Shown here one piece after another: positions 18,293-27,666 of a stretch of 64,000 bases of DNA. Source of the stretch: CBDFHF01 sp965247565 (GTDB lineage Bacteria > Pseudomonadota > Gammaproteobacteria > Methylococcales > Methylomonadaceae); contig CBDFHF010000003.1 of NCBI GenBank assembly GCA_965247565.1, positions 124,001-188,000 of the forward strand. The letters run 5' to 3'. The translations under genes and the position numbers were made by a program. The number at the start of each line of letters is the position of its first letter. Position 1 is the first letter of the stretch. The notes under the pieces were generated by a model, which ran no database searches, was not told where the DNA came from, and saw only the letters and a list, made by a program, of their open reading frames with translations.

Positions 18293-18799
18293 TCAAATCA
18301 ATTGCGCTATGCCAAATGCGGTCAGATAGGTCGCTAAAAAATAGCAAATAGACAAAATGTAGCTTGCAATCGTGTTAATCGCTAAAGACTGCTTAAGAAT
18401 ATAGGCAACGAGTGAAAACTCCCAAAAGAAAAACAACCCGCAGACGATATAGCTCGCTGGATGATCGGTGACTGTTACCCAGATAAGGGCCGGAACCAGA
18501 AAAACGGACACGACATTACCGCTACCAAAAATAGCGGTAGTTACTTGTATGTAAGTGTACAAGGTCTTATTAATCATTAGCACAAACGCGATAAATAGCA
18601 GCGATAACAGCGTTTGCAAGCCCACTTCATAGAACGCTTCGAACGGATCATCGATCATGTTCACCTGCATGAAGTACTCGACTGTCACGGAAATCAACAG
18701 ATTCAGCTTGAAAAAAGGAATTGATCTGGTTAAAAAAGCTGGATTTTTTTTAAACCAGCACAACGGCAGGTATTCTTTTAAAAGACCTAAAGTATCCAT
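18293..18799 (-). CDS. Multi-pass membrane protein, unknown (Yip1-like topology)
   Basis: This 168-residue protein has a soluble N-terminal 25 residues followed by about five hydrophobic segments. The layout recalls Yip1-domain proteins, but I see no decisive motif. It lies 55 bp downstream of the dynamin-like GTPase gene on the same strand and is probably co-transcribed with it. A membrane partner of the GTPase is a reasonable guess. Confidence 0.65.
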   Translation of the reverse strand: MDTLGLLKEYLPLCWFKKNPAFLTRSIPFFKLNLLISVTVEYFMQVNMIDDPFEAFYEVGLQTLLSLLFIAFVLMINKTLYTYIQVTTAIFGSGNVVSVFLVPALIWVTVTDHPASYIVCGLFFFWEFSLVAYILKQSLAINTIASYILSICYFLATYLTAFGIAQLI

Positions 18800-18854
18800 G
18801 ATTTATCAACGCCTGTGGCGGTTATTATTTTGTGGATGGCGCAATCTGTCAGGG

Positions 18855-20306
18855 TCAAAATTCTCTTGGCTCAGATCCCCTTGAGAAAACAGACTCATTA
18901 TAAGTACTAAAGTTATCATTCAAGGACTGCACTAACTCTCTGTTTTTTTCCGCTAATTGCGCAATGCGGGCTTTGGTTTTTTTATTCCAGCCGACCGGTT
19001 CTGAAACCGGCAATAGCATTCTTGAGAAGGTGATGTTTTTTTCAAATATACCTGCCAGATTTTCTAATAAATTCAGCTCTTTCTGACGAGCATATAATTG
19101 ATTGATAATCGGCTTTGCTTGCAATTTGCTGATCAGCAAATGCAAAGGGATCATAATGGCAAGAAGGGTTAGTAAAATAGCTGGACCAATAATAGGGTCT
19201 ATTAACAACTCCAAAATTCCGAACTGAATTTCAGCAAAAATCGCCAATGTTGCGATAAAGCCGAGAATAATCAAACTGGAAAAAGTAGCACGCTCTTTCC
19301 ATTGCCCAATGGCTTTTTTGACTTCCGGAACCACAACATTGTCAATCTCATCAATGCTTTTATCCAAGGCGTTTAACACCCTATAGGAGCGAACATGAGC
19401 AACATTAGCCATACGCTGATCGATAGTAGCAAAGCTGACATGATTTTGCAGATCAATACCACTATCTTGGTTGGGTACCACTATGAATTGCCCCGTATTC
19501 AACCCAAACTCCGCAAGTTTTCGTTGCCAAGAAGAGATGAGTTCATTACCACTAATAGGGCTGATTGATCGAACTGGCTCATCGATCAGATAAACAAATT
19601 TATTGGAATCCTGATGAATGACAATGTTCTTTATTAGCTCATCCAACATGGGCGAAGGAGAATCAAAGGTGTCGGTAAAGATCATCACCAAGTCCGAATG
19701 CTCAATGATATGTTGATTCAAGAAGCTGACTACCGGACTATTGGGATTAGCGTTGATGTTAGGTGCATCAATAAACAACTTGCTTTTTAAACGATTACTG
19801 TCGAGAGTTTTCAACTCTAGGTAAGAATTAATCCGGTTCCCCTCGCCTTTTTGGTGCTGTTCAATCTTACGGCTGATTTGGTAGAACGGGTAACGGGGGT
19901 CAACATCTAAAGCGGTACCCGGCAGAGTGGCAGGATTAGTCTGATTATTATGAAGAAGTACACTAAACTTGTGACTTGATGCCTGAATACCTGAAAATGA
20001 CTGCTGGGAACCTAAATAGCTATTAACAAACCGCGATTTAGCTGTGGAATTACCGCCAATTAAACTAATAATTGGCCACCATGAATTCTTACAAGCCGTA
20101 GTGTCTTCAGCCTCCAATAACCCCATATCGAATTCGATTTGATCGAGTTCATGAAAAACTTTTGATGCCTTTAGCAAGACCGGATTATCGATGGCAAAGT
20201 TTTTTTCAAGGTTGAGCAGATATTTGCTTACGGTCTTTTCAGTCATCAGTTTGCCCCTGTAATAATAGTTATATAGGTAATACCAAAAGTATACACCCAG
20301 AATCAT
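18855..20306 (-). CDS. Dynamin-like P-loop GTPase with membrane segments
   Basis: This is a protein of about 483 residues. The P-loop is degenerate (SLIGGNSTAKS, with alanine in place of the last glycine), a switch-like FIDAPN follows, and a possible base-specificity region is YLIDEP. Two adjacent hydrophobic segments in the C-terminal half (around residues 330-395) and helical flanks suggest a membrane-acting dynamin or EHD-type enzyme. The start is uncertain: a TTG at 20342, the ATG at 20306 (which keeps an N-terminal membrane helix) and an ATG at 20246 with AGGGG upstream are all possible. Function is unknown. Confidence 0.65.
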   Translation of the reverse strand: MILGVYFWYYLYNYYYRGKLMTEKTVSKYLLNLEKNFAIDNPVLLKASKVFHELDQIEFDMGLLEAEDTTACKNSWWPIISLIGGNSTAKSRFVNSYLGSQQSFSGIQASSHKFSVLLHNNQTNPATLPGTALDVDPRYPFYQISRKIEQHQKGEGNRINSYLELKTLDSNRLKSKLFIDAPNINANPNSPVVSFLNQHIIEHSDLVMIFTDTFDSPSPMLDELIKNIVIHQDSNKFVYLIDEPVRSISPISGNELISSWQRKLAEFGLNTGQFIVVPNQDSGIDLQNHVSFATIDQRMANVAHVRSYRVLNALDKSIDEIDNVVVPEVKKAIGQWKERATFSSLIILGFIATLAIFAEIQFGILELLIDPIIGPAILLTLLAIMIPLHLLISKLQAKPIINQLYARQKELNLLENLAGIFEKNITFSRMLLPVSEPVGWNKKTKARIAQLAEKNRELVQSLNDNFSTYNESVFSRGSEPREF

Positions 20307-20424
20307 GCCACAAATACAAGAAAAAACCAGAATTAAGGTCAAGGGTGAGTCAGAAAAAGCACGGTTTTCGAGATCGCTTTTAGTGCATTGAGCTATAAGC
20401 TTTAGTATATTGACTGGATTTTTT

Positions 20425-20868
20425 ATGAACTCTAAGAGGGACTTTTACCCTTTGATACTCAGCGGAACGCGGATTTTGATTAACTTTCGAAGATTAGCAG
20501 TGGCCCTTATGGCACTACTATTAACTGCCTGCACCTCTTCCTTGTGGGGCGGTTATGGAGATGATGGCTTGTCTAAAGAGGAGTTTACTCGTTATGTGGA
20601 AAATGTATTTCGCAAACAAAATAACTTAACTAGCCAGGCGATGATGCTTATGGAAGGCGACGCTGACAATAATGAGTACGCGCCATTATTACTTGCAGAA
20701 CAAAATATGCACAAGGCCTGTCGATTTCTTAATGAGTATGCTTCGCGAGATAAAGATGGTTTGTCGATAGGCCTGCTATTACAGAGAGACGTAGAAAAAA
20801 CCGCACCTGATTGCGAGAAAACTGCCAAAAAACTTGCCGCTCTTTTGGCAAATCAACAAGAACAATGA
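20425..20868 (+). CDS. Predicted lipoprotein, unknown
   Basis: This 147-residue protein has a signal peptide ending in the lipobox LLTAC, so the mature part is a lipid-anchored domain of about 110 residues. That domain is helical and acidic, with two further cysteines (KACRF and APDCEK) that could form a disulfide. I use the ATG at 20425. It is divergent from the dynamin-like gene and convergent with nadB, three bases away. No family is recognised. Confidence 0.72.
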   Translation: MNSKRDFYPLILSGTRILINFRRLAVALMALLLTACTSSLWGGYGDDGLSKEEFTRYVENVFRKQNNLTSQAMMLMEGDADNNEYAPLLLAEQNMHKACRFLNEYASRDKDGLSIGLLLQRDVEKTAPDCEKTAKKLAALLANQQEQ

Positions 20869-20871
20869 GAA

Positions 20872-22476
20872 TTAAAGCGGCGACAGTACCGTGTTTTGTG
20901 GCGGTTTGCTGTTATCGGTTTCCGGGTAATCCAGTGTGTAATGTAATCCCCGACTTTCTTTACGATGCTGAGCACAGCGGATAATTAATTCTGCAACAAT
21001 GACCAAGTTACGCAATTCCAGTAGATCACTAGTAACACGGAAGTTGCTGTAGTATTCAGTAATTTCTTTTTTCAGAAGCTCGACTCGGCTCATAGCTCTG
21101 CTTAAACGTTTATCAGTTCTGACAATCCCAACATAGTCCCACATAAAGTGCCGCAGCTCGTTCCAGTTGTGCGAAACTACAACTTCTTCGTCAGAGTCGA
21201 TAACTTTCGATTCATCCCAGTCTGGCAATACGGGTATGGCGGGTATAAGACTAAATTTTTGCAAAATATCCTTGCTGGCACGATCCGCAAATACTAGACA
21301 TTCCAGTAACGAGTTACTGGCCATGCGATTAGCGCCGTGTAACCCCGTACAGGCGACCTCACCAATGGCATACAAATTAGGAATATCTGTACGGGCGTAA
21401 TTGTCGGTTAATACTCCGCCGCAGGTGTAATGTGCTGCTGGGACGACAGGAATGGGTTGCTGAGTAATGTCTATGTCGAATTTAAGACATTGCTTATAAA
21501 TAGTAGGAAAATGCTCTTGAATAAACTCAGCACTTTTATGGCTGATGTCCAAATAAACACAATCGATACCGCGCTTTTTGATTTCATGATCAATCGCTCT
21601 GGCCACAATATCACGCGGCGCCAATTCACCTCGGTGATCATAGCGCTGCATAAAAGGTTTGCCGTCAGGAAGAATTAATTTACCCCCTTCGCCTCTCACC
21701 GCTTCCGAAATGAGAAATGATTGGGCATGCGGATGGTATAAACAGGTAGGATGAAATTGCATGAACTCCATATTACTAACTCGACACCCGGCTCTCCATG
21801 CCAAAGCGATGCCATCGCCCGTAGAACTTTGCGGATTAGTGCTGTACAAATAAACTTTACTAGCTCCGCCGGAAGCCAGCACCACAACACGGGCGGTCAT
21901 CGTTTTAACCCGCTGACGATTCGAGTCCAACACATAGGCACCCAACACACGCTTTTCAGTTTGATCAACTTTAGGACTGGTGATCAATTCAATGACGTTA
22001 TGATGTTCGAACAATTCGATATTTGGATGTGCCTGGGCTCGTTCAATCAACGAAATCGATACAGCTTTTCCGGTGGCATCGGCAGTATGTACGATACGGC
22101 GGTGAGAATGGCCACCCTCCCGGTTTAAATGCAACTTAGTTTCGCCACTTTGGGTTTGTTCTTCTGTGAAAACCACACCTTGATCACGTAACCAATCAAT
22201 AGAATTTTTGCCGTTTGTTACAGTCAGTCTCACTATATCAGGATCACAAAGCCCTGCTCCCGCATCTAAGGTATCCTCGATATGCGATTCAATGGAGTCG
22301 TCAGCGTCAAATACCGCCGAAATACCGCCCTGTGCGTAGTAAGTACTCCCTGCTATCAGGGCAAACTTTGATAAAACAGCAACACGTTTAGAATGTTCGG
22401 CCAATTTAAGTGCTAAGCTTAAGCCGGCACCACCACTGCCAATAATGAGAATATCGTGATTTGTTGAGTGAGGCAT
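20872..22476 (-). CDS. nadB: L-aspartate oxidase
   Basis: This is a 534-residue FAD enzyme that oxidises aspartate to iminoaspartate, the first step of de novo NAD synthesis. The FAD-binding GSGGAGLSLAL is at the N-terminus. REGGHSHRRIVH, the substrate loop HYTCGGV and the C-terminal GEVACTGLHGANR are characteristic of NadB and the related fumarate reductase flavoproteins. The length is normal. It is divergent from rpoE, an arrangement conserved in many gammaproteobacteria. Confidence 0.97.
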   Translation of the reverse strand: MPHSTNHDILIIGSGGAGLSLALKLAEHSKRVAVLSKFALIAGSTYYAQGGISAVFDADDSIESHIEDTLDAGAGLCDPDIVRLTVTNGKNSIDWLRDQGVVFTEEQTQSGETKLHLNREGGHSHRRIVHTADATGKAVSISLIERAQAHPNIELFEHHNVIELITSPKVDQTEKRVLGAYVLDSNRQRVKTMTARVVVLASGGASKVYLYSTNPQSSTGDGIALAWRAGCRVSNMEFMQFHPTCLYHPHAQSFLISEAVRGEGGKLILPDGKPFMQRYDHRGELAPRDIVARAIDHEIKKRGIDCVYLDISHKSAEFIQEHFPTIYKQCLKFDIDITQQPIPVVPAAHYTCGGVLTDNYARTDIPNLYAIGEVACTGLHGANRMASNSLLECLVFADRASKDILQKFSLIPAIPVLPDWDESKVIDSDEEVVVSHNWNELRHFMWDYVGIVRTDKRLSRAMSRVELLKKEITEYYSNFRVTSDLLELRNLVIVAELIIRCAQHRKESRGLHYTLDYPETDNSKPPQNTVLSPL

Positions 22477-22654
22477 ATCGAGAAGTTCAGGTAAAGCACT
22501 AGAGTGAGCGTTTTGCCGACATTTAGTGATGTTTAATTGGCGTAGTTGCCAGCGTTTATGGATAATAAAGCTTTTCAGAGTGATAACACAATTTTTGTAT
22601 CACATAGAACTAATTTAAATTAGATCTGTCCATTAATACATTCTTAAAAGAGCC

Positions 22655-23248
22655 GTGGTGAATAGTCATACCAGGACAAGTGAACAGCTAGACGAAGATC
22701 TGGTGTTGCGTGTGCAGCAAGGAGATAAATCAGCTTATGATTTTTTGGTAATTAAGTACCAACATAAAATCATTCAACTGGTTAATCGTTATGTAAAAGA
22801 CCCCAGTGAGTCTCAAGACGTAGCTCAGGAAGCGTTTATGAAGGCTTATAGGGCGCTGCCCAGCTTCAGAGGCGATAGCGCTTTCTACACTTGGTTGTAT
22901 CGGATTGCTATTAACACTGCAAAGAATTATCTGGTATCCAGAACCAGAAGGAATTCTGATTACCAGGTAGATATTCAGGATGCTGAACAAATTGATAATG
23001 CGCCGCAGTTGCACGGGCTGGACACGCCTGAGAGGTCGTTATTGAATGATGAAATTGTTGAAACTATTCAGGCAGCGATTGAAAAACTTCCCGAGGAAAT
23101 GCGTATTGCTATCATGTTAAGAGAATTTGAAGGAATGAGTTACGAAGAAATAGCTCAGGTAATGGATTGTCCAGTAGGTACGGTTAGATCTCGGCTTTTT
23201 AGGGCCCGAGAGGCGATCGATAGTAAGTTAAACCCCTTGCTCGATTAA
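22655..23248 (+). CDS. rpoE: RNA polymerase sigma factor RpoE (AlgU type)
   Basis: This is a 197-residue ECF sigma factor controlling the envelope-stress response. Region 2 contains YQHKIIQLVNRYVKD and DVAQEAFMKAYRALPSFRG. Region 4 has LPEEMRIAIMLREFEGMSYEEIA and GTVRSRLFRARE. The start is one of two adjacent GTG codons at 22655 and 22658. I looked for an autoregulated sigma-E promoter upstream; a GAACTA hexamer exists but the spacing to a TCTG-like element is too short. It heads the rpoE-rseA-rseB-mucD operon. Confidence 0.97.
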   Translation: MVNSHTRTSEQLDEDLVLRVQQGDKSAYDFLVIKYQHKIIQLVNRYVKDPSESQDVAQEAFMKAYRALPSFRGDSAFYTWLYRIAINTAKNYLVSRTRRNSDYQVDIQDAEQIDNAPQLHGLDTPERSLLNDEIVETIQAAIEKLPEEMRIAIMLREFEGMSYEEIAQVMDCPVGTVRSRLFRAREAIDSKLNPLLD

Positions 23249-23260
23249 CGGTGATTTTCG

Positions 23261-23812
23261 ATGCATGAAGAATTAAATCAAAAAATTTCGCAATTGGTTG
23301 ATAACGAATTGGCTGACGATGAGGCCTTGAGTTTATTACGCAAATTGCATTTGCAACCCGAATTGCAGGGCAAACTAAATCGTTATGAAGCGATTAGCCA
23401 CGCTATTAAAACCGAGGTTTTTATTTTACCTGGAGCTGATTTTGCCACACGAATAAGTCAGCAAATTCAACAAGAACCCAGTTACCTATTACCACCACGC
23501 CAAAGCGCTCACAATAATTACAAAATATGGGCTATCGCGGCTTCGGTTGCAGTGGTAGCAGTAATTACATCTTGGAATATTACAAAACTTTCGGCTCCGG
23601 CTCAGCCCATTGAGGCAGTATCTGTTGCCCAAGCCCCCAAGCAACAAACGGTTGTCAAAGATACCGAGCTTGCTAGCCGGAATTTACCTGAGGAAATTCC
23701 GTTAAACCAACGTATTAACGACTACTTGCAAGCCCACAATAACAGTGTTTACACCAATGGTGAGGCTAATTTTAAGCCTTATACCAGGGTAACCGCCTAT
23801 AGCAAGGAATAG
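23261..23812 (+). CDS. rseA: Anti-sigma-E factor RseA/MucA
   Basis: This is a 183-residue single-pass inner-membrane protein. The cytoplasmic N-terminus (QKISQLVDNELADDEALSLL) is the RseA sigma-binding domain. A membrane segment follows at about residues 90-108, and the periplasmic tail is the site for DegS-type cleavage and RseB binding. It lies 12 bp after rpoE. Confidence 0.93.
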   Translation: MHEELNQKISQLVDNELADDEALSLLRKLHLQPELQGKLNRYEAISHAIKTEVFILPGADFATRISQQIQQEPSYLLPPRQSAHNNYKIWAIAASVAVVAVITSWNITKLSAPAQPIEAVSVAQAPKQQTVVKDTELASRNLPEEIPLNQRINDYLQAHNNSVYTNGEANFKPYTRVTAYSKE

Positions 23813-23814
23813 CT

Positions 23815-24768
23815 GTGGTTAAGCGTTTAATCGTAGTCTTGCTATTATTGGTAGGGACTACACACGCAGAAGAGTTCAAAATAAACGCTCAGGAAGCCTT
23901 ATTAAAAACAACCCAAGCCATGAGTAACTTAAACTATCACGGGACGGTGGCGTTTTTACGGAATGGTAAACTGGAAACCATGAAGTACTTTCACGCGTCA
24001 GGTAACGGCATAGAGCAGGAGCGTTTGGTCTCCTTAAATTCCCCGTTACGCGAAATTGTCAGAGATGCCGAACAAGTCACTTGCATATTTAAATCCACTC
24101 AGCAGACGGTTGTTGACCATCGCCCCTTCGAGCGTTCTTTCTTAGTGGATTTACCTAAAAATTTAAACGATCTGGATGCGGGTTACAGTTTTTCCGTGGT
24201 TGGTGAAGAAGATATTGCCCTGCTACCTGCATATGTTATTAGCATTAAACCCAAAGATAACTACCGCTACATCAGAAAAATCTGGATCGATAAGCAACAG
24301 TACTTACCCTTGAAGGTTGAAGTCTACGATCTTTCTGGTGCAAGCTTGGAGCAATTTGTTTTTACGGAGCTACAAGTTAAAAAAGATCTGCCTTTTATCA
24401 ACATAAAAGCTGCAAGCACTGAAAAATCAAGACACATTCATCAACTGGAATCTCAGTCGTCGAAACAGGCGGCTTTTGAACTGGGTAATTTGCCCACAGG
24501 CTTTAAAGAGATATTTTTTGCGCGTATGCCAGTAAAAAACTCTGCCCAACCTGTGGATCATATGCTGCTAAGCGACGGTATTGCCTCGGTGTCGGTGTAT
24601 ATGGAAACTAAAAACACTTTATTGCAACCAGGGCTACAATCAGTTGGTGCAGTTAACTCATTCAGTCGAGTTATTGAAAACTCCGAATTAACGGTAATGG
24701 GCGAAGTACCCGCGGAAACGGTTGAGTTAATTGCTCAGGGTATCAAGCTTAGAAAACCCCTGCATTGA
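23815..24768 (+). CDS. rseB: Sigma-E regulatory protein RseB/MucB
   Basis: This is a 317-residue periplasmic protein with a GTG start, two bases after the rseA stop. It has a signal peptide (LIVVLLLLVGTTHAEE), then the MucB/RseB N-terminal lipoprotein-like domain with NYHGTVAFLRNGKLE. A smaller C-terminal domain (FEIFFARMP-like region, here FKEIFFARMP) follows. RseB guards RseA from proteolysis and senses lipopolysaccharide or mislocalised lipoproteins. Confidence 0.94.
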   Translation: MVKRLIVVLLLLVGTTHAEEFKINAQEALLKTTQAMSNLNYHGTVAFLRNGKLETMKYFHASGNGIEQERLVSLNSPLREIVRDAEQVTCIFKSTQQTVVDHRPFERSFLVDLPKNLNDLDAGYSFSVVGEEDIALLPAYVISIKPKDNYRYIRKIWIDKQQYLPLKVEVYDLSGASLEQFVFTELQVKKDLPFINIKAASTEKSRHIHQLESQSSKQAAFELGNLPTGFKEIFFARMPVKNSAQPVDHMLLSDGIASVSVYMETKNTLLQPGLQSVGAVNSFSRVIENSELTVMGEVPAETVELIAQGIKLRKPLH

Positions 24769-24846
24769 AAACGCTGATTTTTTAACATATTCTTTTAAAT
24801 TTTAAGCATTATTGGGTTACTCATGAATTGGAATGGAGGTTTTTTT

Positions 24847-26253
24847 ATGTTCAAAAAGCTAGGTTGGTGGTTTGTTCTGCTGTTATTAGCCTGCCAGAAT
24901 GTGCTAGCGCAATTGCCCGACTTTACCGATATGGTAAAAGCTAATGGTGGTTCAGTTGTGAATATAAGCACTACTCAAAAAGCTGCTGCTCAACCAGAAA
25001 CGGAAATATTAGGCCAAGAACAACAAATGCCTGAAAATATGCCGCCTGAAATGGAAGAATTGTTTAAACATTTTTTCAACGGCCAAGGTGGTGAGCTGAT
25101 ACCCAAAGATACCAAATCGCTGGGTTCTGGATTTATCATCTCTCCCGATGGCTATTTGCTTACCAATCATCACGTGGTTAAAGATGCGGATGAAATCATG
25201 GTGAAATTTTCGGATCGTCGTGAACTACCTGCGAAGCTTATCGGTTCAGATGCCCGCACAGACGTTGCCTTATTAAAAGTCGATGCAAGTAACTTACCCG
25301 CCGTCGCCATCGGCTCTCCTGAAAAATTACAGGCTGGGGAGTGGGTATTTGCTATCGGCTCGCCTTTTGGTTTTGAGCAATCAGTAACTGCAGGGATTGT
25401 AAGCGCTAAAGGCCGCAGCTTACCGGGCGGTAATTACGTGCCGTTTATACAAACAGATGTAGCAATCAACCCAGGCAATTCCGGCGGCCCGTTATTTAAC
25501 ATGGATGGCAAGGTAGTTGGTATCAATTCGCAAATCTATAGTCGTACCGGCGGTTCCATGGGGCTATCTTTTGCGATCCCTATGGACGTAGTGATGAATG
25601 TGGTCGGCCAGATAAAATCTGGAGGTAAAGTATCTCGGGGCTGGCTCGGCGTGCAAATCCAAGATGTAACGCGTGAGCTGGCAGAGTCTTTCGGCATGAA
25701 AAAACCGGAAGGCGCTTTGGTCGCAAAAATTTTACCCGGTAGTCCCGCTGAAAAAACCGATCTGCAACTTGGCGATATTATCACTGAGTTTAATGGTCAT
25801 CGCATTGAAACATCCAGTGAACTTCCACCTTTGGTTGGCGTTACGCCCATTAATGAGGAAGCGACCCTGAAAATCATTAGGCAGGGTGATGAAAAGTCCG
25901 TAGACATTAAAATTGGTTTGTTGCCTGAAAAGGATGAAAAACCCGCTGCTGCGAAGCTGCAAAATAAATCCACTAACCGGTTGGGTATTAATGTTATCGA
26001 TTTAACGGATGAGCAAAAACAATCTCTGGACGCTATCAAAAATGGCGTGTTAGTCAAAGAGGTTGGTAAAGGGGCTGCGCAGGCTGCAGGTATCCTGCGA
26101 GGCGATGTGATTCTACGCATTCAAAACACTGTAATTCGTGATGTGGCTGATTTTGAAAAAATCGCCAAAAATCTGCCAGTAGGTAAATCGATCGCTGTAC
26201 TAATCCAACGCCAGGGCAACCCTATTTTCCTGGCACTCAAGATAGACAAATAG
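24847..26253 (+). CDS. mucD: DegP/MucD periplasmic serine protease
   Basis: This is a 468-residue Do-family protease-chaperone. I choose the ATG at 24847, which has GGAGG upstream and is followed by a signal peptide (LLLLACQNVLAQ). The catalytic triad is seen as TNHHVV (His), DARTDVALL (Asp) and GNSGGPLF (Ser). Two PDZ domains follow, around residues 265-360 and 380-460. It closes the rpoE operon, as in pseudomonads, and degrades misfolded envelope proteins. Confidence 0.95.
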   Translation: MFKKLGWWFVLLLLACQNVLAQLPDFTDMVKANGGSVVNISTTQKAAAQPETEILGQEQQMPENMPPEMEELFKHFFNGQGGELIPKDTKSLGSGFIISPDGYLLTNHHVVKDADEIMVKFSDRRELPAKLIGSDARTDVALLKVDASNLPAVAIGSPEKLQAGEWVFAIGSPFGFEQSVTAGIVSAKGRSLPGGNYVPFIQTDVAINPGNSGGPLFNMDGKVVGINSQIYSRTGGSMGLSFAIPMDVVMNVVGQIKSGGKVSRGWLGVQIQDVTRELAESFGMKKPEGALVAKILPGSPAEKTDLQLGDIITEFNGHRIETSSELPPLVGVTPINEEATLKIIRQGDEKSVDIKIGLLPEKDEKPAAAKLQNKSTNRLGINVIDLTDEQKQSLDAIKNGVLVKEVGKGAAQAAGILRGDVILRIQNTVIRDVADFEKIAKNLPVGKSIAVLIQRQGNPIFLALKIDK

Positions 26254-26262
26254 CAGCTATTT

Positions 26263-26286
26263 GTGGAGGGCTTTAGAGTCCTCCAC
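26263..26286 (+). terminator. Hairpin after mucD, possible terminator
   Basis: Ten bases after the mucD stop, GTGGAGG pairs with CCTCCAC across a 10-base loop, and two further pairs may extend the stem inward. The stem is strong, but C-rich DNA follows rather than a T-run. It may therefore be a processing or attenuating hairpin rather than a classic intrinsic terminator. Confidence 0.4.
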
Positions 26287-26311
26287 CTCTCCCGCCCCCC
26301 GTATACCCACT

Positions 26312-26875
26312 TTGAAAAGCATTCTATTCGCTGTAGTTTCCGGTTTTTTCTTGTGTTTGATGTACAATCAAACTGCTTATGCGCATGCTGGTGAACATCA
26401 CAGCAAGAGTTGTTTTTTAACAGTTGGCGATACCAAGTTGCGCTTAAATGGGTATTATCTGAATACCCATTTAGCCGGTAAGCATTTTTGTCGAATTTAC
26501 CCCTCAAACGGTCAAATAGTTTTAGCGATCGATGTGTTAGCTGATGATGTGAGCAATAAGCAATTGGGTTTGAACTTATCGACTCTTTCGGGTTGGCGGG
26601 AATGGTCTGAGCGATTGTTTGCGTCAGTTAAACAAATGCCTGCAAAACCAATTGGCACCGGTTTATTTGCGCTGGAACATATGATTGAACAGCCTAATCT
26701 CTATGCCTTGGACATTGTCTTACTAGATACCGCCGGAAACCATCAAACGCAGCGTATTTTTTTAATAGCCGGTATTCCCGTTACTCAGTATTTGATTTAC
26801 TTTGCAGGCTTGCTGTTGCTGATAATTGCGCTCGTATGGGTAAAAAGTTTCTCTCGGAATAAATTTTTGCATTAA
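26312..26875 (+). CDS. Exported membrane-anchored protein, unknown
   Basis: This is a protein of about 187 residues if it starts at the TTG at 26312, the first candidate that gives a clean signal peptide (LFAVVSGFFLCL...AYAHAG). A longer frame from 26261 begins inside the hairpin. The mature part starts with a histidine-rich AHAGEHH, contains two cysteines, and ends with a membrane helix (about residues 155-175) and a short basic tail. The HAGEHH start may bind metal. It follows mucD and may be read through from it. No family is recognised. Confidence 0.6.
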   Translation: MKSILFAVVSGFFLCLMYNQTAYAHAGEHHSKSCFLTVGDTKLRLNGYYLNTHLAGKHFCRIYPSNGQIVLAIDVLADDVSNKQLGLNLSTLSGWREWSERLFASVKQMPAKPIGTGLFALEHMIEQPNLYALDIVLLDTAGNHQTQRIFLIAGIPVTQYLIYFAGLLLLIIALVWVKSFSRNKFLH

Positions 26876-26877
26876 TC

Positions 26878-27666
26878 TCAATGACGTAGCTTTTTAAATG
26901 GCAGTAATAATAGCTGTCCAAAGCTTAACTCTTCCGGCTGCCGAAATTCACTTAAACCGATTGCCATCTCAGTTTGCGGCTGCTTCGCTTTTGGCGTGTA
27001 GGTTTTAAATAGCCGATCCCAAACAGAAATTGAAAAACCGTAGTTACTGTCGGTTTCGATGGGCAGGGTAGAATGGTGAATACGGTGTAGGTCAGGAGTA
27101 ATCAGCAGCCAGCGCAATTTTTGTTCAATGATGTCAGGAATATTAATATTACTGTGATTGAAGGTTGCGGCTGCATTCAAAATAACTTCAAAGGCCACCA
27201 CAGCTAGCGCATTTGCACCCATAATATAAATGCAGATAACTTTGTAAAACATGGATAGCATAATTTCCAACGGGTGAAACCGCACAGCAGTAGTGGCATC
27301 AAACTCGAGGTCTGTATGATGTACTTGATGCAGCCGCCATAACAGCGGCCACTTGTGGGCAATAATATGTTGGCAGTAGATAGCGAGATCTAGCAACAGC
27401 AAAGTGAGCAAAATGGACAACCATTCCGGCATTGTTACCTGATTTAATAAGCCTTGGTGCTGTTCGCTAGCCGCTACCGCACTCAAATAAGCAATCCCGC
27501 CGACAGTGACGCGCATAACAGCCATATTTAACAAGGCTAAGCCTAAATTAACAGGCCAGCGCTGGCTTCGCGCCAATGATGGCTTTCTTTTCGGACTTAC
27601 ATATTCCCAGCCGATCATCAGGAAGAACACACCCAGTGCCACACCTAAGCGGATTATAGACTCCAA
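26878..27666 (-). CDS. Sterol desaturase / fatty acid hydroxylase superfamily protein
   Basis: This 262-residue integral membrane protein has the histidine clusters of the di-iron hydroxylase superfamily: HIIAHKWPLLWRLHQVHH in the middle and DLHRIHHS further on, with NHSNI between them. Such enzymes hydroxylate or desaturate lipids, and the substrate cannot be told. Its start overlaps the end of the glycosyltransferase gene by 13 bp, so the two are coupled. Confidence 0.9.
   Translation of the reverse strand: MESIIRLGVALGVFFLMIGWEYVSPKRKPSLARSQRWPVNLGLALLNMAVMRVTVGGIAYLSAVAASEQHQGLLNQVTMPEWLSILLTLLLLDLAIYCQHIIAHKWPLLWRLHQVHHTDLEFDATTAVRFHPLEIMLSMFYKVICIYIMGANALAVVAFEVILNAAATFNHSNINIPDIIEQKLRWLLITPDLHRIHHSTLPIETDSNYGFSISVWDRLFKTYTPKAKQPQTEMAIGLSEFRQPEELSFGQLLLLPFKKLRH

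Noticed and set aside
22590..22655. Sigma-E-type autoregulated promoter before rpoE
   Set aside because: A GAACTA hexamer and a TCTG element exist but only about 12 bases apart, short of the 16-17 needed.
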